Shown here one piece after another: positions 25,540 through 37,438 of a stretch of DNA of 64,000 bases. Below the pieces are notes generated by a model that saw only the letters and a list, made by a program, of their open reading frames with translations, did not search any database and was not told the origin of the DNA. The translations under genes and the position numbers were made by a program. This DNA is from Circinella minor (taxonomy: Eukaryota; Mucoromycota; Mucoromycetes; Mucorales; Lichtheimiaceae): the NCBI GenBank assembly GCA_016758965.1, contig JAEPRB010000072.1:1-64000 (forward strand). The letters run 5' to 3'. Position 1 is the stretch's first letter; each line of letters starts with the position of its first letter.

Positions 25540-27718
25540 ATGCGTCTCCATGGTATTCGTTTATTATGGTTGTGCCTTTTTGCCACCGTAACCGCAATTA
25601 ACGCTGAGACAACGAACAGCGCTAGTAGTACATGTAACTCACCAATCTATTGTGAAGGACCTCTCTTACGTACCGTCCAGCTCGCTCGACTTTTCCCTGA
25701 TTCAAAAACATTTGTTGATATGGTATTTGCATTTCTTTCTCTTCTCCTACTTTTAATGCATCCATATACGGAAAAAATTGTCACTCCACTTATGCATATA
25801 TATTTGTATACACTGCGTTTTTATACAGCCTACAAAAGAACCATTGAAACAGGTATTGGATGCATTTGACGCCATAGGGGGTGAAAACGCATCACATGAA
25901 TCCATTGTATCGTTTGTCGACACGTATTTCGACCAACCTGGAAGTGAACTAATTCAGTATTCAGTGGAAAAACAAAATCCACCTGAATGGTTAAATGATG
26001 TTCATGATCCTATATATCGTGGCTGGCTAGAAAAACTAAGTGATGAATGGCGTGACCTCGCTTTTGAATTCGACACATCGAAGTTATGTGATGGGTGCGT
26101 AACAAGTGCTCTACCGGTCAAACGACCTTTTGTTATTCCAGGCGGTCGATTTCGTGAATTTTATTATTGGTAAATGTTTGTAAACAACAAAAACATATAA
26201 GTGTAAACGATCTGGTTCTTACATTGACTACTATTATTATTTATCAAAGGGATACCTATTTTGTCATTCGAGGGTTATTATTAAGTGATTTGAATGAATT
26301 AGCCAAAGATATGATTGAAAATTTATTAGATTTTGTTGACACATATGGATTTATGCGCAAGTATTCTATATCTTTTCTTTAATGAAACTAAATTTTGCAA
26401 ACTAACATCATTTTTTGTAATCATATAGCCAATGGTGCGCGTATATATTATTTGAACAGATCACAACCACCGTTACTAACCGAGATGGTTAAAATATACG
26501 TTGAAAAAACAGGCGATGAATCATTTTTATACAAATCCTTACCTATTCTCGACAAAGAATATACATACTGGCTTACCAACACTACCGTTCAACTTGATAA
26601 AAAACATTCATTGAACAGATACGATGTTCATAATGCCTCACCTCGTCCTGAATCGTATAGCGAAGACTACGAGGTTGCCAACGATCCCACTGAGCCTTTA
26701 AACGACACCGAACGTCACGAACTTTACAGTAACTTGGCATCTGGTGCTGAATCAGGATGGGATTATACATCTAGATGGACTAAAACCAAACAAATAACCA
26801 ACAACGACCCCAATACCATTTTACGTCAACTTAACACTCGAAACATTATTCCCGTCGATCTCAATGCCATGTTATGGAGTATCGAAAACACATTATCTGA
26901 ATGGCATAGTGCCCCACTTGAGAAACAGTATTATCAACGTCAGGCATCAAAGCGATTAGCAGCTATGGATCAATATTTATGGAATCCAGAACATCATGCA
27001 TTTTTTGATTACAACATAACGGGTCAACAGCAAAATATTGAATTTACACCAGCAGGAATGGTTCCCTTTTGGCTAGGTTCTGTACCAGATCGTGCATTCA
27101 AGTCGTTGCCAAAAGTATTTGATTACGTGATAGAAGCATTAAGACAAGATCCAGGAATATTAACAACCTCCGAATTTAATACAACCATGCAATGGGACTG
27201 GCCCAATGGATGGCCACCATTACAGTATATTACTATGCGTGCTATTATGAATGTAGATTATTGGATCCGTCATGACTTTCACAATGCAAGTCAAATTAAG
27301 TATGATGAAGAAAAAGGTCTTGACCATGATAGAACATCTGAATTTATACAATTGGCCCGAATTATGGGAGAAAGATATGCTGCTTCTTCATTCTGTTCTT
27401 GGTATAACACGGGTGGATCATTACCTGGATTATTAGAACGACTGACATCTGATACAGAGGATAATGGCCATATGTTTGAAAAATTCAATGTACAGAATAT
27501 GGGTTCAGCTGGTTCAGGCGGTGAATGTAAGTAGTTTATATATATATAGGCTCGAATAGTTAGAGCTAAGTACTAATAATCCGAACGTGTTTAATTTATC
27601 TTCAGATACTGTACAAGTTGGATTTGGATGGACAAATGGTGTAGCATTATGGATCTTTAATACTTTTTCCGATATAAAAGCACCCAATTGTACCTCAACA
27701 TTTTCATATCCAGTTTAG
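25540..27718 (+). CDS. Secreted alpha,alpha-trehalase (GH37), 613 aa
   Basis: Five exons join in frame: 25540-25722, 25829-26169, 26250-26356, 26429-27526 and 27606-27718. A signal peptide (LLWLCLFATVTAINA) starts the protein, so the enzyme should be secreted or in the wall/vacuole. It hydrolyses trehalose to two glucose. Both family signatures are present: PGGRFREFYYWDTYF and QWDWPNGWPP. The catalytic acid lies in GAESGWDYTSRW and the catalytic base in the EKFNV segment. NGARIYYLNRSQPPLL completes the active-site face. There is no Ca-binding/RRGS N-terminal regulatory domain, so this is not a cytosolic neutral trehalase. The intron after residue 210 uses a GC donor (C|GCAAGT); splicing there restores the conserved proline of the GF-x-PNG motif. 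Confidence 0.95.
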
Positions 27719-28033
27719 AGTTTAGAATAATAATAGTAATACTGATTCACTTATAAATACACACATCCCTCAAGTCTGTACACACATGTTTTTCATAATA
27801 TTATTTTTACGTGTATTAAAGAAAACTAATATAAATAAATATATATTATTGTATATGGTACAAAAAGAAAACAAACTTGGAATGACAAATTAAATGGAAT
27901 TTAGCAATAAAGGGGAGAATAATGAAGTTATTTACTGATGGTTGGATGATAATGAAAAAAATGATAATGATGTACGAAGATGTAAAGTGGATGTTGTGTA
28001 TATGTTGCACATGTTAAACGGGTGAATGAACAA
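27719..28033. other. Convergent intergenic spacer
   Basis: About 315 bp between the 3' ends of trehalase (plus) and the UPF0390 gene (minus). It is A/T-rich and holds AATAAA-like signals; no gene is seen. Confidence 0.6.
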
Positions 28034-28396
28034 TTATTTTTTGCCCTTCTTTTTATTAGCAGCAGCTTCAGCGGTCGCTTCAGTAGCAAGTTTCTTCATG
28101 ACAGTTAATTTGCCAACGGCATTGGCTTTCACGGACATTTCTCGTTCAATATTATTATTAATCTTTGCAGATAATTTTTTTTCAAGTCTTTTTTGAGTAA
28201 CAAGGGCGGCTTTTTTAGGTGCAATAGTACGAGCTGTTGTTATTGTAACAAGTTAATTCATGCAATTTATAAAAACATTTTTATTACATATATATATAAA
28301 TATGAATTGCCATTTACCTCCTTTCTTCATTTGTTTGGCTTTTCTTGGTTGTTTCTTTTGACCTCCTCCGATCTTTTTTAATGAACCTTGTACCAT
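28034..28396 (-). CDS. UPF0390 family protein (C19orf53/LYDG10-like), 92 aa
   Basis: Exon 1 is 28396-28318 and exon 2 is 28233-28034; together they encode a small, very basic protein. It starts MVQGSLKKIGGGQKKQPRKA and continues KKGARTIAPKKAALV, matching the family's G-R-x-I-A-P-K-K core. Next come a coiled basic helix, KINNNIEREMSVKANAV, and an A/K-rich tail. Members are small nucleolar/nuclear proteins with no firmly assigned biochemical role (family knowledge). It is divergently transcribed from the fibrillarin gene with 333 bp between the ATGs, suggesting shared ribosome-biogenesis control (inference). Confidence 0.8.
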
Positions 28397-28729
28397 TTTT
28401 ACTATACTACGATCTTTGTTAACAGCCAAGTATGAAACAGTGGAAAAAAAAAAGAAATCAGGTTAGTAGTAAAACTCCGTCGTTTTGCTTCTATTGAACT
28501 ATTAAGTGACTTTATCCTGCAATTTTTTCTTCGTTTCAGGACCAATCATACTCTCAGAAATTTTTTTCTTTTTTTTTGACAAGCAGCTTATTTTTTTTTC
28601 CTTAAACCTTTTTCAACACAAACACATTTTTAAAAAAAAGTTTACGATCTCAAAAAAGGACCGATCTTTTTTTTAATACCACCCCATCTTATAACGAAAT
28701 CAACGCTTTACACTTAATCAACATCAACA
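28397..28729. promoter_or_regulatory. Bidirectional promoter between UPF0390 and fibrillarin genes
   Basis: The 333 bp between two divergent start codons contain long A and T tracts, a CCAAT box (GACCAATCATAC near 28540) and an AGAAATTTTTTTC stretch near 28556 that resembles the A/T-rich RRPE motif of yeast ribosome-biogenesis promoters. There is no TATA box at the usual distance. Motif assignment is by eye. Confidence 0.4.
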
Positions 28730-29749
28730 ATGGGATTTGAAGGACGTGGTCGAGGAGGCAGTCGTGGTGGCCGAGGTGGTGGCCGTGGTGGATTCGGTGG
28801 TGATCGTGGCGGCCGAGGCGGTGGCCGTGGCGGTTTTGGCGGCCGTGGTGGATTCGGTGGCGATCGTGGTGGCCGTGGTGGATTCGGTGGCGATCGTGGC
28901 GGCCGTGGTGGTGGTCGTGGCGGTTTCGGCGGCCGTGGTGGTGGCCGTGGGGGCATTGGCAAAGACAGCCGTGGTGGCCGTGGAGGTCGTGGAGGAGGTC
29001 GTGGCGGCCGCGGTGGTGCTGGTGGTGGTGCACGAGGTGGTAACAAAGTCATTATTGAACCTCATCGTCATGAAGGTATCTTTATTGCTCGTGGTAAAGA
29101 AGATTTACTTGTCACCAAGAACTTGGTTCCCGGTGAATCCGTCTATGGTGAAAAGCGTATTTCCATTGATGGTCCCGAAGGTACCAAGATTGAATATCGT
29201 GTATGGAATCCTTTCCGTTCAAAATTAGCCGCTGCTGTTCTTGGTGGTGTTGACCATATTCATATTGCTCCTGGTAAAAAAGTTTTATACTTGGGTGGTG
29301 CTTCTGGTACTTCCGTTTCCCATGTTGCCGATGTCGTTGGTCCAGAAGGTGCTGTCTATGCTGTCGAATTCTCTCATCGTTCCGGCCGTGATTTGATTAA
29401 TATGGCCAAGAAGAGAACAAATGTAGTTCCTATTGTTGAAGATGCCCGTCATCCTCACAAGTACCGTATGTTGGTCCCTATGGTTGATGTCATCTTTGCT
29501 GATGTTGCTCAACCTGATCAAGCTCGTATCATTACTTTAAATGCTCATAATTTCTTAAAGAATGATGGTCATATTGTTATTTCTATCAAGGCCTCTTGTA
29601 TTGATTCTACTGTCGATGCTGCTACTGTATTTGCTCGTGAAGTTAAGAAGCTCCAAGAAGAGCGTGTAAAGCCTCAAGAACAATTGACTTTGGAACCGTA
29701 TGAAAGAGATCACGCTGTCGTTGTTGGCAAATATGTTCGAAGTAACTAA
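28730..29749 (+). CDS. NOP1: Fibrillarin, C/D snoRNP 2'-O-methyltransferase, 339 aa
   Basis: Intronless and clearly less AT-rich than its surroundings. Residues 1-~104 form a glycine/arginine-rich (GAR) domain of RGG/FGG repeats, a target of arginine methylation and a driver of nucleolar phase separation. Residues ~105-339 are the fibrillarin methyltransferase domain: [33 protein letters not shown] motif [18 protein letters not shown], the acidic motif [13 protein letters not shown] and KASCIDST. Fibrillarin methylates ribose 2'-OH in rRNA guided by box C/D snoRNAs (family knowledge). Full length and intact. Lack of introns and strong codon bias agree with high expression. Confidence 0.97.
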   Translation: MGFEGRGRGGSRGGRGGGRGGFGGDRGGRGGGRGGFGGRGGFGGDRGGRGGFGGDRGGRGGGRGGFGGRGGGRGGIGKDSRGGRGGRGGGRGGRGGAGGGARGGNKVIIEPHRHEGIFIARGKEDLLVTKNLVPGESVYGEKRISIDGPEGTKIEYRVWNPFRSKLAAAVLGGVDHIHIAPGKKVLYLGGASGTSVSHVADVVGPEGAVYAVEFSHRSGRDLINMAKKRTNVVPIVEDARHPHKYRMLVPMVDVIFADVAQPDQARIITLNAHNFLKNDGHIVISIKASCIDSTVDAATVFAREVKKLQEERVKPQEQLTLEPYERDHAVVVGKYVRSN

Positions 29750-30325
29750 TTTTTCCTTTCTAATTTTCTTTACTCTCTTACCACCCTTATTCTGTTTTAT
29801 TACCATAGCAACAACAACAACAACAATCACATCAAAATCCATCATAGCAACCGTCGTATCCATGTAGAACCATACATTGCACCAAACATCTCTACTATTT
29901 TTTCTTTTACCACTTTTTTTTCATTTTTATATTGTCATTCCATTTTCCTAAAAAAAATCTAGATTGTTGACACATTCTTCTCTATTTTTGTCTTATTTTT
30001 TATGTTGTAAATAAAAGAAAAAACAACTTATCATTTTATATGCTTTTATCAGTTACAACTTTTCTTTATATCTAAATGATAATGGAAAGGGTAACACAAA
30101 GGGAAAACAAGAGATTGAGAAGAAGAAAGTTAAAGTGTCCAATGAAATTCAGTGTGGTGTCTCAAAGTATAATTTGAAACTCTACTTCTTTTTTTTGTGC
30201 TTCCCTTTCTTGTGTGTGGTGTATATAACGTGCCTTTTCTTTCTTTTTCGTTACTGGGTTATTCACTTTTTTTTTAAAAAAAAATACTCCTTCTTCCTCT
30301 TTCCGATTAATTTATTAAATGTACC
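29750..30325. other. Intergenic region
   Basis: 3' UTR of fibrillarin (CAA-repeat near 29808-29830) and promoter of the J-protein gene (T-runs near 30190 and 30265). No gene is seen. Confidence 0.6.
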
Positions 30326-31832
30326 ATGGAGATCAATAAGGATGAAGCCATTCGTTGTTTAAACATTGCAAAGAACCATTATGGGAATGGCAACTACGCG
30401 GCTGCTTTACGATTGACCAAGAAATCGATTAATTTGTATCCTACCGATCCAGCAAAGGCATTTCTTGAAAAAGCAGAAGAAGCAGCAGCTAATGGAGACA
30501 GCAGCAAACAATCTACAAATAGTAATACAACTAGTGGTACATCAACATCTTCCAAGCCATCGACGACTTCTTCAAGCAGCAGTTCATCCGAGAAAAAGTA
30601 TACACAGGAACAAGTATCGGCTGTAAAAAAGATTTTAGCGTGTGGTACGGATTATTACCAAGTATTATCTCTGGATAAAAAATGTACTGAAGTACAGATA
30701 AAAAAATCATATCGCAAGGTAGAGTTTAGTACTATCATCTGTATTGATATATCTATTATTATTATTATTATTAAGAGCAACATAATTATATCTAATAATG
30801 CTGAAATATATATTAATTATTTAGCTTGCTTTACAATTCCACCCTGACAAAAATAATGCACCAGGAGCTGATGAAGCATTTAAATGTAAAGTGGTTTATT
30901 TTTATTTTTTGTTTATTTGATTTGGGGAGTAAATGGATAAAAGGGGTATAATGATAAAAAGGATAGAGAAGCTAAGCGTTTTAGTTTTATGATTAGTATT
31001 ATTATCATGATTTGATGCATAAATGCATAACACATAACTAAGCAACTCTTTAAATGTATATTTTATAGTAATTTCCAAGGCCTTTACAGTATTATCAGAT
31101 CCACAAAAACGTTCTATTCATGATGCTGGAGGTGGTGATCCCGAACAACGTGGTAGTGGAGGAATGGGAGGGGGAGGAGCAGGATTCCGAGGATTCCATG
31201 CTGCTGGACCAGGATTTGCAGGTGATGAGATCTCACCCGAAGACTTATTCAACATGTTCTTTGGCGGAGGAGGAGGAGGAGGAGGCTTTGGACCTGGATT
31301 CAGTAGCGCTACGTTTGTCGGACCTGGGTTTGCTCCGCACTATTATCGTAACGGTGCCGGACGCCGTGCACAACAATTCCAACAACAACGACAAAGACAA
31401 CAAAATGGAACAGCTGGATGGACAGTGTTATTGCAAATCTTACCTTTATTGATCTTGTTTGGATATTCTTTATTATCTGGTCTGTTCACGGATAATACTC
31501 CAACATTTTCATTGAGACCTACAAATGTTTATTCCCAAGTACGCATGACGCAAAGTCATCAAGTTCCTTACTATGTCAATCCATCTGCATTTCGATCGAC
31601 AGAACAAAGTAGAGCTAAATTGAACCGAGTGGAACAACAAGTAGAAGTGGACTGGGTACGTGGATTACAACATACATGTAATAATGAACGAAGGGAACGT
31701 GCCACTCGTTTGAATGCTGCAGCAGGTATTTTTGGTATTGGACGAAATGAAGAACAGTATCAAAAGGCACTCAAAATGCCAATGAAGAGTTGTGAAGAAA
31801 TTAAACGATTTGGTTATAACCCGGACTATTAA
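30326..31832 (+). CDS. DNAJB12/DNAJB14-type ER membrane J-protein, 405 aa
   Basis: Three exons join in frame: 30326-30718, 30825-30885 and 31069-31832. The N-terminus (MEINKDEAIRCLNIAKNHY) is the TPR-like start typical of DNAJB12/14. An S/T-rich linker follows. The J-domain begins at DYYQVLSLDKKCTE (~residue 109) and has an intact HPD in LALQFHPDKN; SKAFTVLSDPQKR and GGGDPEQR complete it. G/F-rich segments and a hydrophobic span (LLQILPLLILFGYSLLSGLF, ~residues 248-268) precede the C-terminal DUF1977 domain ending FGYNPDY. These proteins recruit Hsp70 to the cytosolic face of the ER for quality control and ERAD (family knowledge). A 37-residue glycine-rich insert is expanded compared with animal relatives. 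Confidence 0.93.
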
Positions 31833-32353
31833 AATTTCATATTTACTTTTTCTTCCCTTTATCTTTGATTATGTGAAGTTTATGTGTATAAAAAATATTT
31901 CTTTCGTCTTCTTACCCCGTTCATATCCCTTTATTCCATGTTTTCTTTACACTTTTAAAAATCATTAGCAATATCAGCCTTCTTTTTTCTCTCTTTTTAT
32001 TTCTCTCTTGTTAGATAATAGTATCCATATTTTTTTTCTCTATTTTATGTGTTAACTTAATTCACACATACTACACACATATATATACACCCCACTTTCC
32101 CCCGCTTTTTCTTTTATCACATCAACTTTACTTATTATTATATACACAAATATTATTATTCAAGCTCTCGATCAGATTTACCAAAATGCTGGTTCTCATT
32201 ATATAAATGAAAATGTTGTCAAAAAATTTATGCATCATTTTTTTATTGTTGTTTCACAACAATCAATTCATCGAGTTTTTCTTCCTGTTTATTATTTTTT
32301 AATTTTTTGTTTTATACAATATTCTATAACAAAAAAAAAGTAACTTGATAATC
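31833..32353. other. Intergenic region
   Basis: Pyrimidine-rich, A/T-rich spacer between two plus-strand genes; no supportable feature. Confidence 0.6.
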
Positions 32354-33669
32354 ATGACCATTACCAGAAATAACACTTTTTCACGACAGCACCAACAAAG
32401 TAACATAGACTATGGTTATCATACTCCTGCTGAACTAGGAATAAAACAAAACGAAAAACAAGTCCAAGAAAGAAAACGATATCGACGCCAAAAGAGACTA
32501 TTACCAAAACGATTCATTTATCGACCCCGTGTACCTTCAGGTACAGCACGTATACCACTCGATAGCGATGTTCCACAAGCCATCGATGCTCTTGTAGAAA
32601 ACGATCAATATCAAGGCGAAAAAATATATACGTTTTTACAGAATACGGCCAATATCGCCATACAGCGGATGAAAATGAACATACTGTCGTCAATTACAGA
32701 CAGTAATAATACTGAAACTTTATTATCCACACCATGGAGGCTAATTCCAAAAGAGAACAAAAAAATGGCAATTCAGTATTTGATGAGAAGGGCTTTACGA
32801 CATAAAAAAAGGATTCGTTTGGACTTGTGTCAGAAAAATTGGATTACCGAACATCTTTTATCGGAATGCTGGAATAAAAATGTTGTTTCAAGAAATATGG
32901 TGACAGATAATCATCAATGTCAAAAGCAAGAGGAGGAACAACAAGAAAAATCACAACAGTATATCACTGAAAACAATAATTGGAACGAAAGAGAAGATGA
33001 CTGGGATGACTTTGTGCTTGAAACTAAAGAGGTAATGTCTTTATTGTTAGATGTTACTACTCTTCGTGGAGCGTTTTTTGTTCCCAGTGATTAGTTAATA
33101 TTGAAAGCTTTTGTTCTATTTAATTGATAGAAATATTTCGCACTCTATTGTAACCATGAACCACAGTCTGCTGTTGCAATTAGTAGTAAAAGTAGCAGCA
33201 ATAGTAATACAGAAAAATTAACAGCGAGCAATAAAGCTCCTGTTGTTATTCCTGCTTCTCCATCCGATAGGTTAGCTATTATTCATTATTATACATTTTA
33301 AAGCAAAAATGAAAAAAGAAAAAGAAAAAAAAAACATTCATCTGTGTAAAGCTGCTAATGACAAACATTTTATAAAAATCAACAAAAAGCGTCTGTGGAC
33401 CTTTTTCTTATGATGATACATCTTCATGTTCTTCACCAAAGTCGGTATTATCCAATCTATCAAATCGACCTTTTACACTTCCTGAAAACTTTGACGTTAC
33501 AGCGTAAGTATAAAGTTTTCTATTATCTCATGTTATCTAAACTTGTGCTGGTACAATGCTATAAAATCTTTACGTAATACTAAAATCGAAAATATACTTC
33601 CATGTATATGTATATAGTCTATCATTTTACCCAAACAAGAAGGCTTCTTCTAGCGATGGCGAAAAATAA
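32354..33669 (+). CDS. Unrecognised protein, 327 aa; first member of a local paralogous pair
   Basis: Four exons join in frame: 32354-33031, 33131-33270, 33390-33503 and 33618-33669. I use the ATG at 32354. The region of about residues 45-175 is basic and contains KRFIYRPRVPSGTARI, then IDALVENDQYQGEKIYTFLQ, MAIQYLMRRALR and CQKNWITEHLLSECWNK. The same order of motifs occurs in the gene at 37439, and both share a later CNHEPQ/CLTHPQ block followed by P(V/I)VIPA, so they are paralogues. The C-terminal third is S/T/P-rich. I recognise no domain; the basic core might bind nucleic acid (inference). Confidence 0.7.
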
Positions 33670-36600
33670 TACGTAAAAGACTGAAAAAATAAAAACTAGA
33701 CTACTACGTATACATTATTTGATATTCCCATTTACACAAAAACTTTAGCAGTAATTATGGTTCTTGTATATAGTACTACTTTCTATTTGCACAAATAATA
33801 GTAAAAAAAGTTCTTTTACTTTACCCCATCAGTTATTCCATTTTACTTCATGAGTTTACAATGTAATGCGGTCTTTGTATGGTGACATCTGTGCATACAT
33901 ATAATATTCTACCGAACTGTATTTTTTGTGCCAACTCTTATAATACAACAATTTCAAATTTCTCATGTTTAACTTACAAAAATATTACGTAATTAATAAA
34001 AGGTACGTACAGCTACAAAACTACAGTACCTGTTTAGCTGACGTATAAAAAGTAAGTTTTGCTTCTTAATTTACTTTGATAGCTTACAAAGAGTTACATT
34101 GTCTTAATGAACATTATCACTAGCACAATATACAAATATAATTAAAGGGAGGAATTAAGTGAATGAGATTAAAAAGTAAAGTTGAAGGTAGGTTGTGATG
34201 TGCCTTTTTAGATAGTAGAAATTTAAAATTTTCGAGAGGTTTGCTATCCTTCTTCTAGTCATGCTTGAGCTGCTTCAGTTAGGTTCTCATGTCGAACTTT
34301 TGCATTATCAAAATTCAAAAATAATATTCAAGCTTCAACTTTTAGAGAGTACTGTAAAAACATTTCTCAGGTTTACCAACTATAATATTCTCGTCAAGTC
34401 ATTATTACTGTCGCTAACACTATCTACACCGCCTTTCTGTTTTCTCTTTTGTGAACACGTTAAGCCCAAACATTGTAGTCTTAATGAATCATACTGTGTA
34501 CAAAGGAAAGATATATTATTAAGCAAACATAATATTTTACTGAGCTTAATGTAATTTTCTTAATAGATCACTTCATCTTCACCAATTTGTTGACAACACA
34601 AAATAATACATTATCTATCTACGTATATGATTATTTCAATCCAGCATTGTAGACTCACATTTGCTTTCAACAGTAGGTAAACTGTTGAGATAAGACAAAT
34701 AAAGCAAAGAAGCCTGACTATTTACATGTGGTATATCAATGACCGAAGAGATTTCAAGCTTTATATTTCTTGATCAATACTCCTATTGTTGCTGGTCTAA
34801 ATCATACGTATGATATGTTGAAACAGTCATAGTAAAAGGTTATGTAATATGTCTTTATTTAAGTAATTCTGGTTGTTCTGTTTCAACTCTTCCGTGTTTT
34901 TGAAGGTTCTAGCATTTATACGTAGCTACATTCAATATAACCACTGTTTTACACATTGGATATGGAATAGGTTGCTTTTCAGAGCTGGGGATTGTTTTAT
35001 TAATCATGTGAATAAGTACGTATCTTTGTCCTGTTTCATTTTTTCCCAGCAATTTTAAACGTCCAAATACACAATGTGTAGGCTGTCATCACCACGAAGA
35101 TTGTGTAAATAGCTTCCTCCCAATCGTCTTGAAATAATAAAACATTGAAGCTTTAATGATTATCATGAATAAGCTGAAACATCAGTTCTCAAAGAACCAT
35201 TATTGCTACTTTAAAATAAAAATAAAAACTATCGAGGGCATAGCCGCCAATGCGTTATTTAATGATCTGATTCTCACCCCCTGTGGATCTTTTCAAATAA
35301 AAGTCATGTAAATATAAATCTGTAATTTATAAAAATCTGCTAAGAAAATGTATTATGTTGTGAGATTTAATATGCTTTTTATTGATAACAATGTCAGTTT
35401 ATAAAGAGATGATAAGTGTCGTAACATATAAAAATACATGTCCTAATAGCTTTTCAATCGTGCATCACATGAACTCTCTCGCGTTTCATATTATAAAATA
35501 CATTTCTATATAAGAAGTCAACTAACTTATTTAACTTGATTACATTCCAACCTGTAAGCTTTTATATCATAGTATATTGTTTTCTATTTATCAAAACATC
35601 TCACTTTTATATTTGTAACGCAAATTATCAAGTCTTTTTTCTATCAATCAACATCCTTTCTTTGGTACATTTGTATAGTTTTCCAGCTTTTTTTTTTTTT
35701 TTTGGCTGAGTGTGGTATGATTAATATTTTAACATTTTTATTTTAGTTGTAACATTTTGACATTCTTATATTATGTTAAGTAGTCACGTTGATAAAACAG
35801 TGAATCAACATAATACTCACTATTATATAAGCTTGTAATGTGTAACAAAGCTGAAACAAGGCGTTTCTTTTTAAGGTTGTACCACATCTTTTGTAAACAA
35901 ACAATCAACAAAAATAGTGTTTTTTTCTTATTGTCTTTGACACGGAAAAGAAAAAATAAAATTAATAGGTACCCCAAAATAAGGTGGATTATATATAATT
36001 CATCCAAAACAAGCAGTAGTAATATTACATCTACACTAAATGTCTGACAGTGAAAACTGAAAAATGAAATATCCACCTAAGACTTGCTGTTCAGAGGACC
36101 TAAAAGAACAGAACATGTAGAAAACATGGTATAGCAACTTTATTGGCAGTATAGCAACTACAACGTTGAAATTTATATATTTACGTATTAAGACGAAATT
36201 AAGTGAGCACGCGCTGATCTCAGCCTATTGCTCTCGTCAGTTCAGAAAGAAAAAACAAAGCTCGGTCCTGAAAAACCTGCTGGGCAGCAGGAAAAAGGGG
36301 TGGGAAGGATAAAAATAAAAAGGAAAAGTGCTTATAAATGAGAGAATATTACAGTGATGTACTAGGAAATAAATAGAAATAAAATAAAGAAGAAATCTAG
36401 TGAGGAGTGCATTCAAAGGGGTAATGAGAAGAAGTATTAGTAGCAACTACAACAGTAACATCATTGGCAAAATGACAACAATCAAATATTTACATCATCA
36501 CTTTTTACGAAAATCTCACTTTCACAAAATCTCAGTTTTATACATGAAGGTCGACAAGATGGATAGCAACCATAAACAAAGTTCTTTTCATAAATGCATT

Positions 36601-37438
36601 TATCAAAATATATAGGAGGAGTATCAAGTAATAATGAATTTCTTGGGAAAATCGGTAGAAACGGTAATGGAAAAAGCAAGCCACGAATTTACTTGTGCGT
36701 AATCATGAATTAATTGGAGCAAGTTCATGCTTGATTATGTAATCTAATCCTTCAATAACAAAACATGGGATGTAATTCAACGATACCTCTTGCTATATGC
36801 AACAAAAACTGGATTGCACAATACCTAATTTATAAACGTTGACTGGTGATGCGAATGCAGAAAGACTTGATCAAGGACGCACCACGACTCTTCCCATAGA
36901 TTACCCTTGTAATCTCTACCAATATAACGACAACGGGAACAGATTACTGTATTATAACTCCAAAGTTTAGAACCGTAATATGATAGTAGCTTTTACTGTT
37001 AGTGCTGATCTTCGTAGTTGGTATCAAGTTATTTTGAAGGAAACGATGCTTTTACTTAGCAACCTTTTTTTAACAAGCATAATGACTGGCTCCTTTTTTA
37101 TGTGCTCCTCCATCATTACTTTGTACAATGTCTATTATTTTTATGCTATTAATTACTTTCAAGTCTTTTTAACTCACAACTATAGCCCCTGTAAAAGCTG
37201 AAAGAAAAGAAGATGTCCCAAACTCTTTTTTTTTAAAAAAACGAAAATCAAGTACGGAAACGAATTCCGAGTGTTGTTATGTTGCACCAAAAAGAATTAC
37301 CTTCATTGGTCGCAACTTCTTTTTCTTTTGGGTTCAACCATCTCTTGATCAGTTTTTTTTTTCTCTTTTCTTTTTTTTTTCTAAACTTCTCGTTTTACTT
37401 TTCTTTTCTATCCCCACAGAAAAAAGAAGTGAAAAAAG
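33670..37438. other. Long gene-poor spacer between two paralogues
   Basis: About 3.8 kb of A/T-rich DNA with no well-supported gene. A 44-codon open stretch at 36836-36970 (plus) reads TGDANAERLDQGRTTTLP and ends LLYYNSKV; its codons are less AT-rich than the surroundings and it may be a decayed coding remnant. A GTATAGCAACT direct repeat occurs at about 36130 and 36150. A pyrimidine-rich tract ending CCCCACAG just before 37439 suggests a 5' UTR intron of the next gene. Confidence 0.45.

Noticed and set aside
28689..29071. Long minus-strand frames opposite the fibrillarin N-terminus (P/R-rich, H/R-rich, T/A-rich)
   Set aside because: They are antisense readings of the GGN-repeat GAR domain; fibrillarin is certain on the plus strand.
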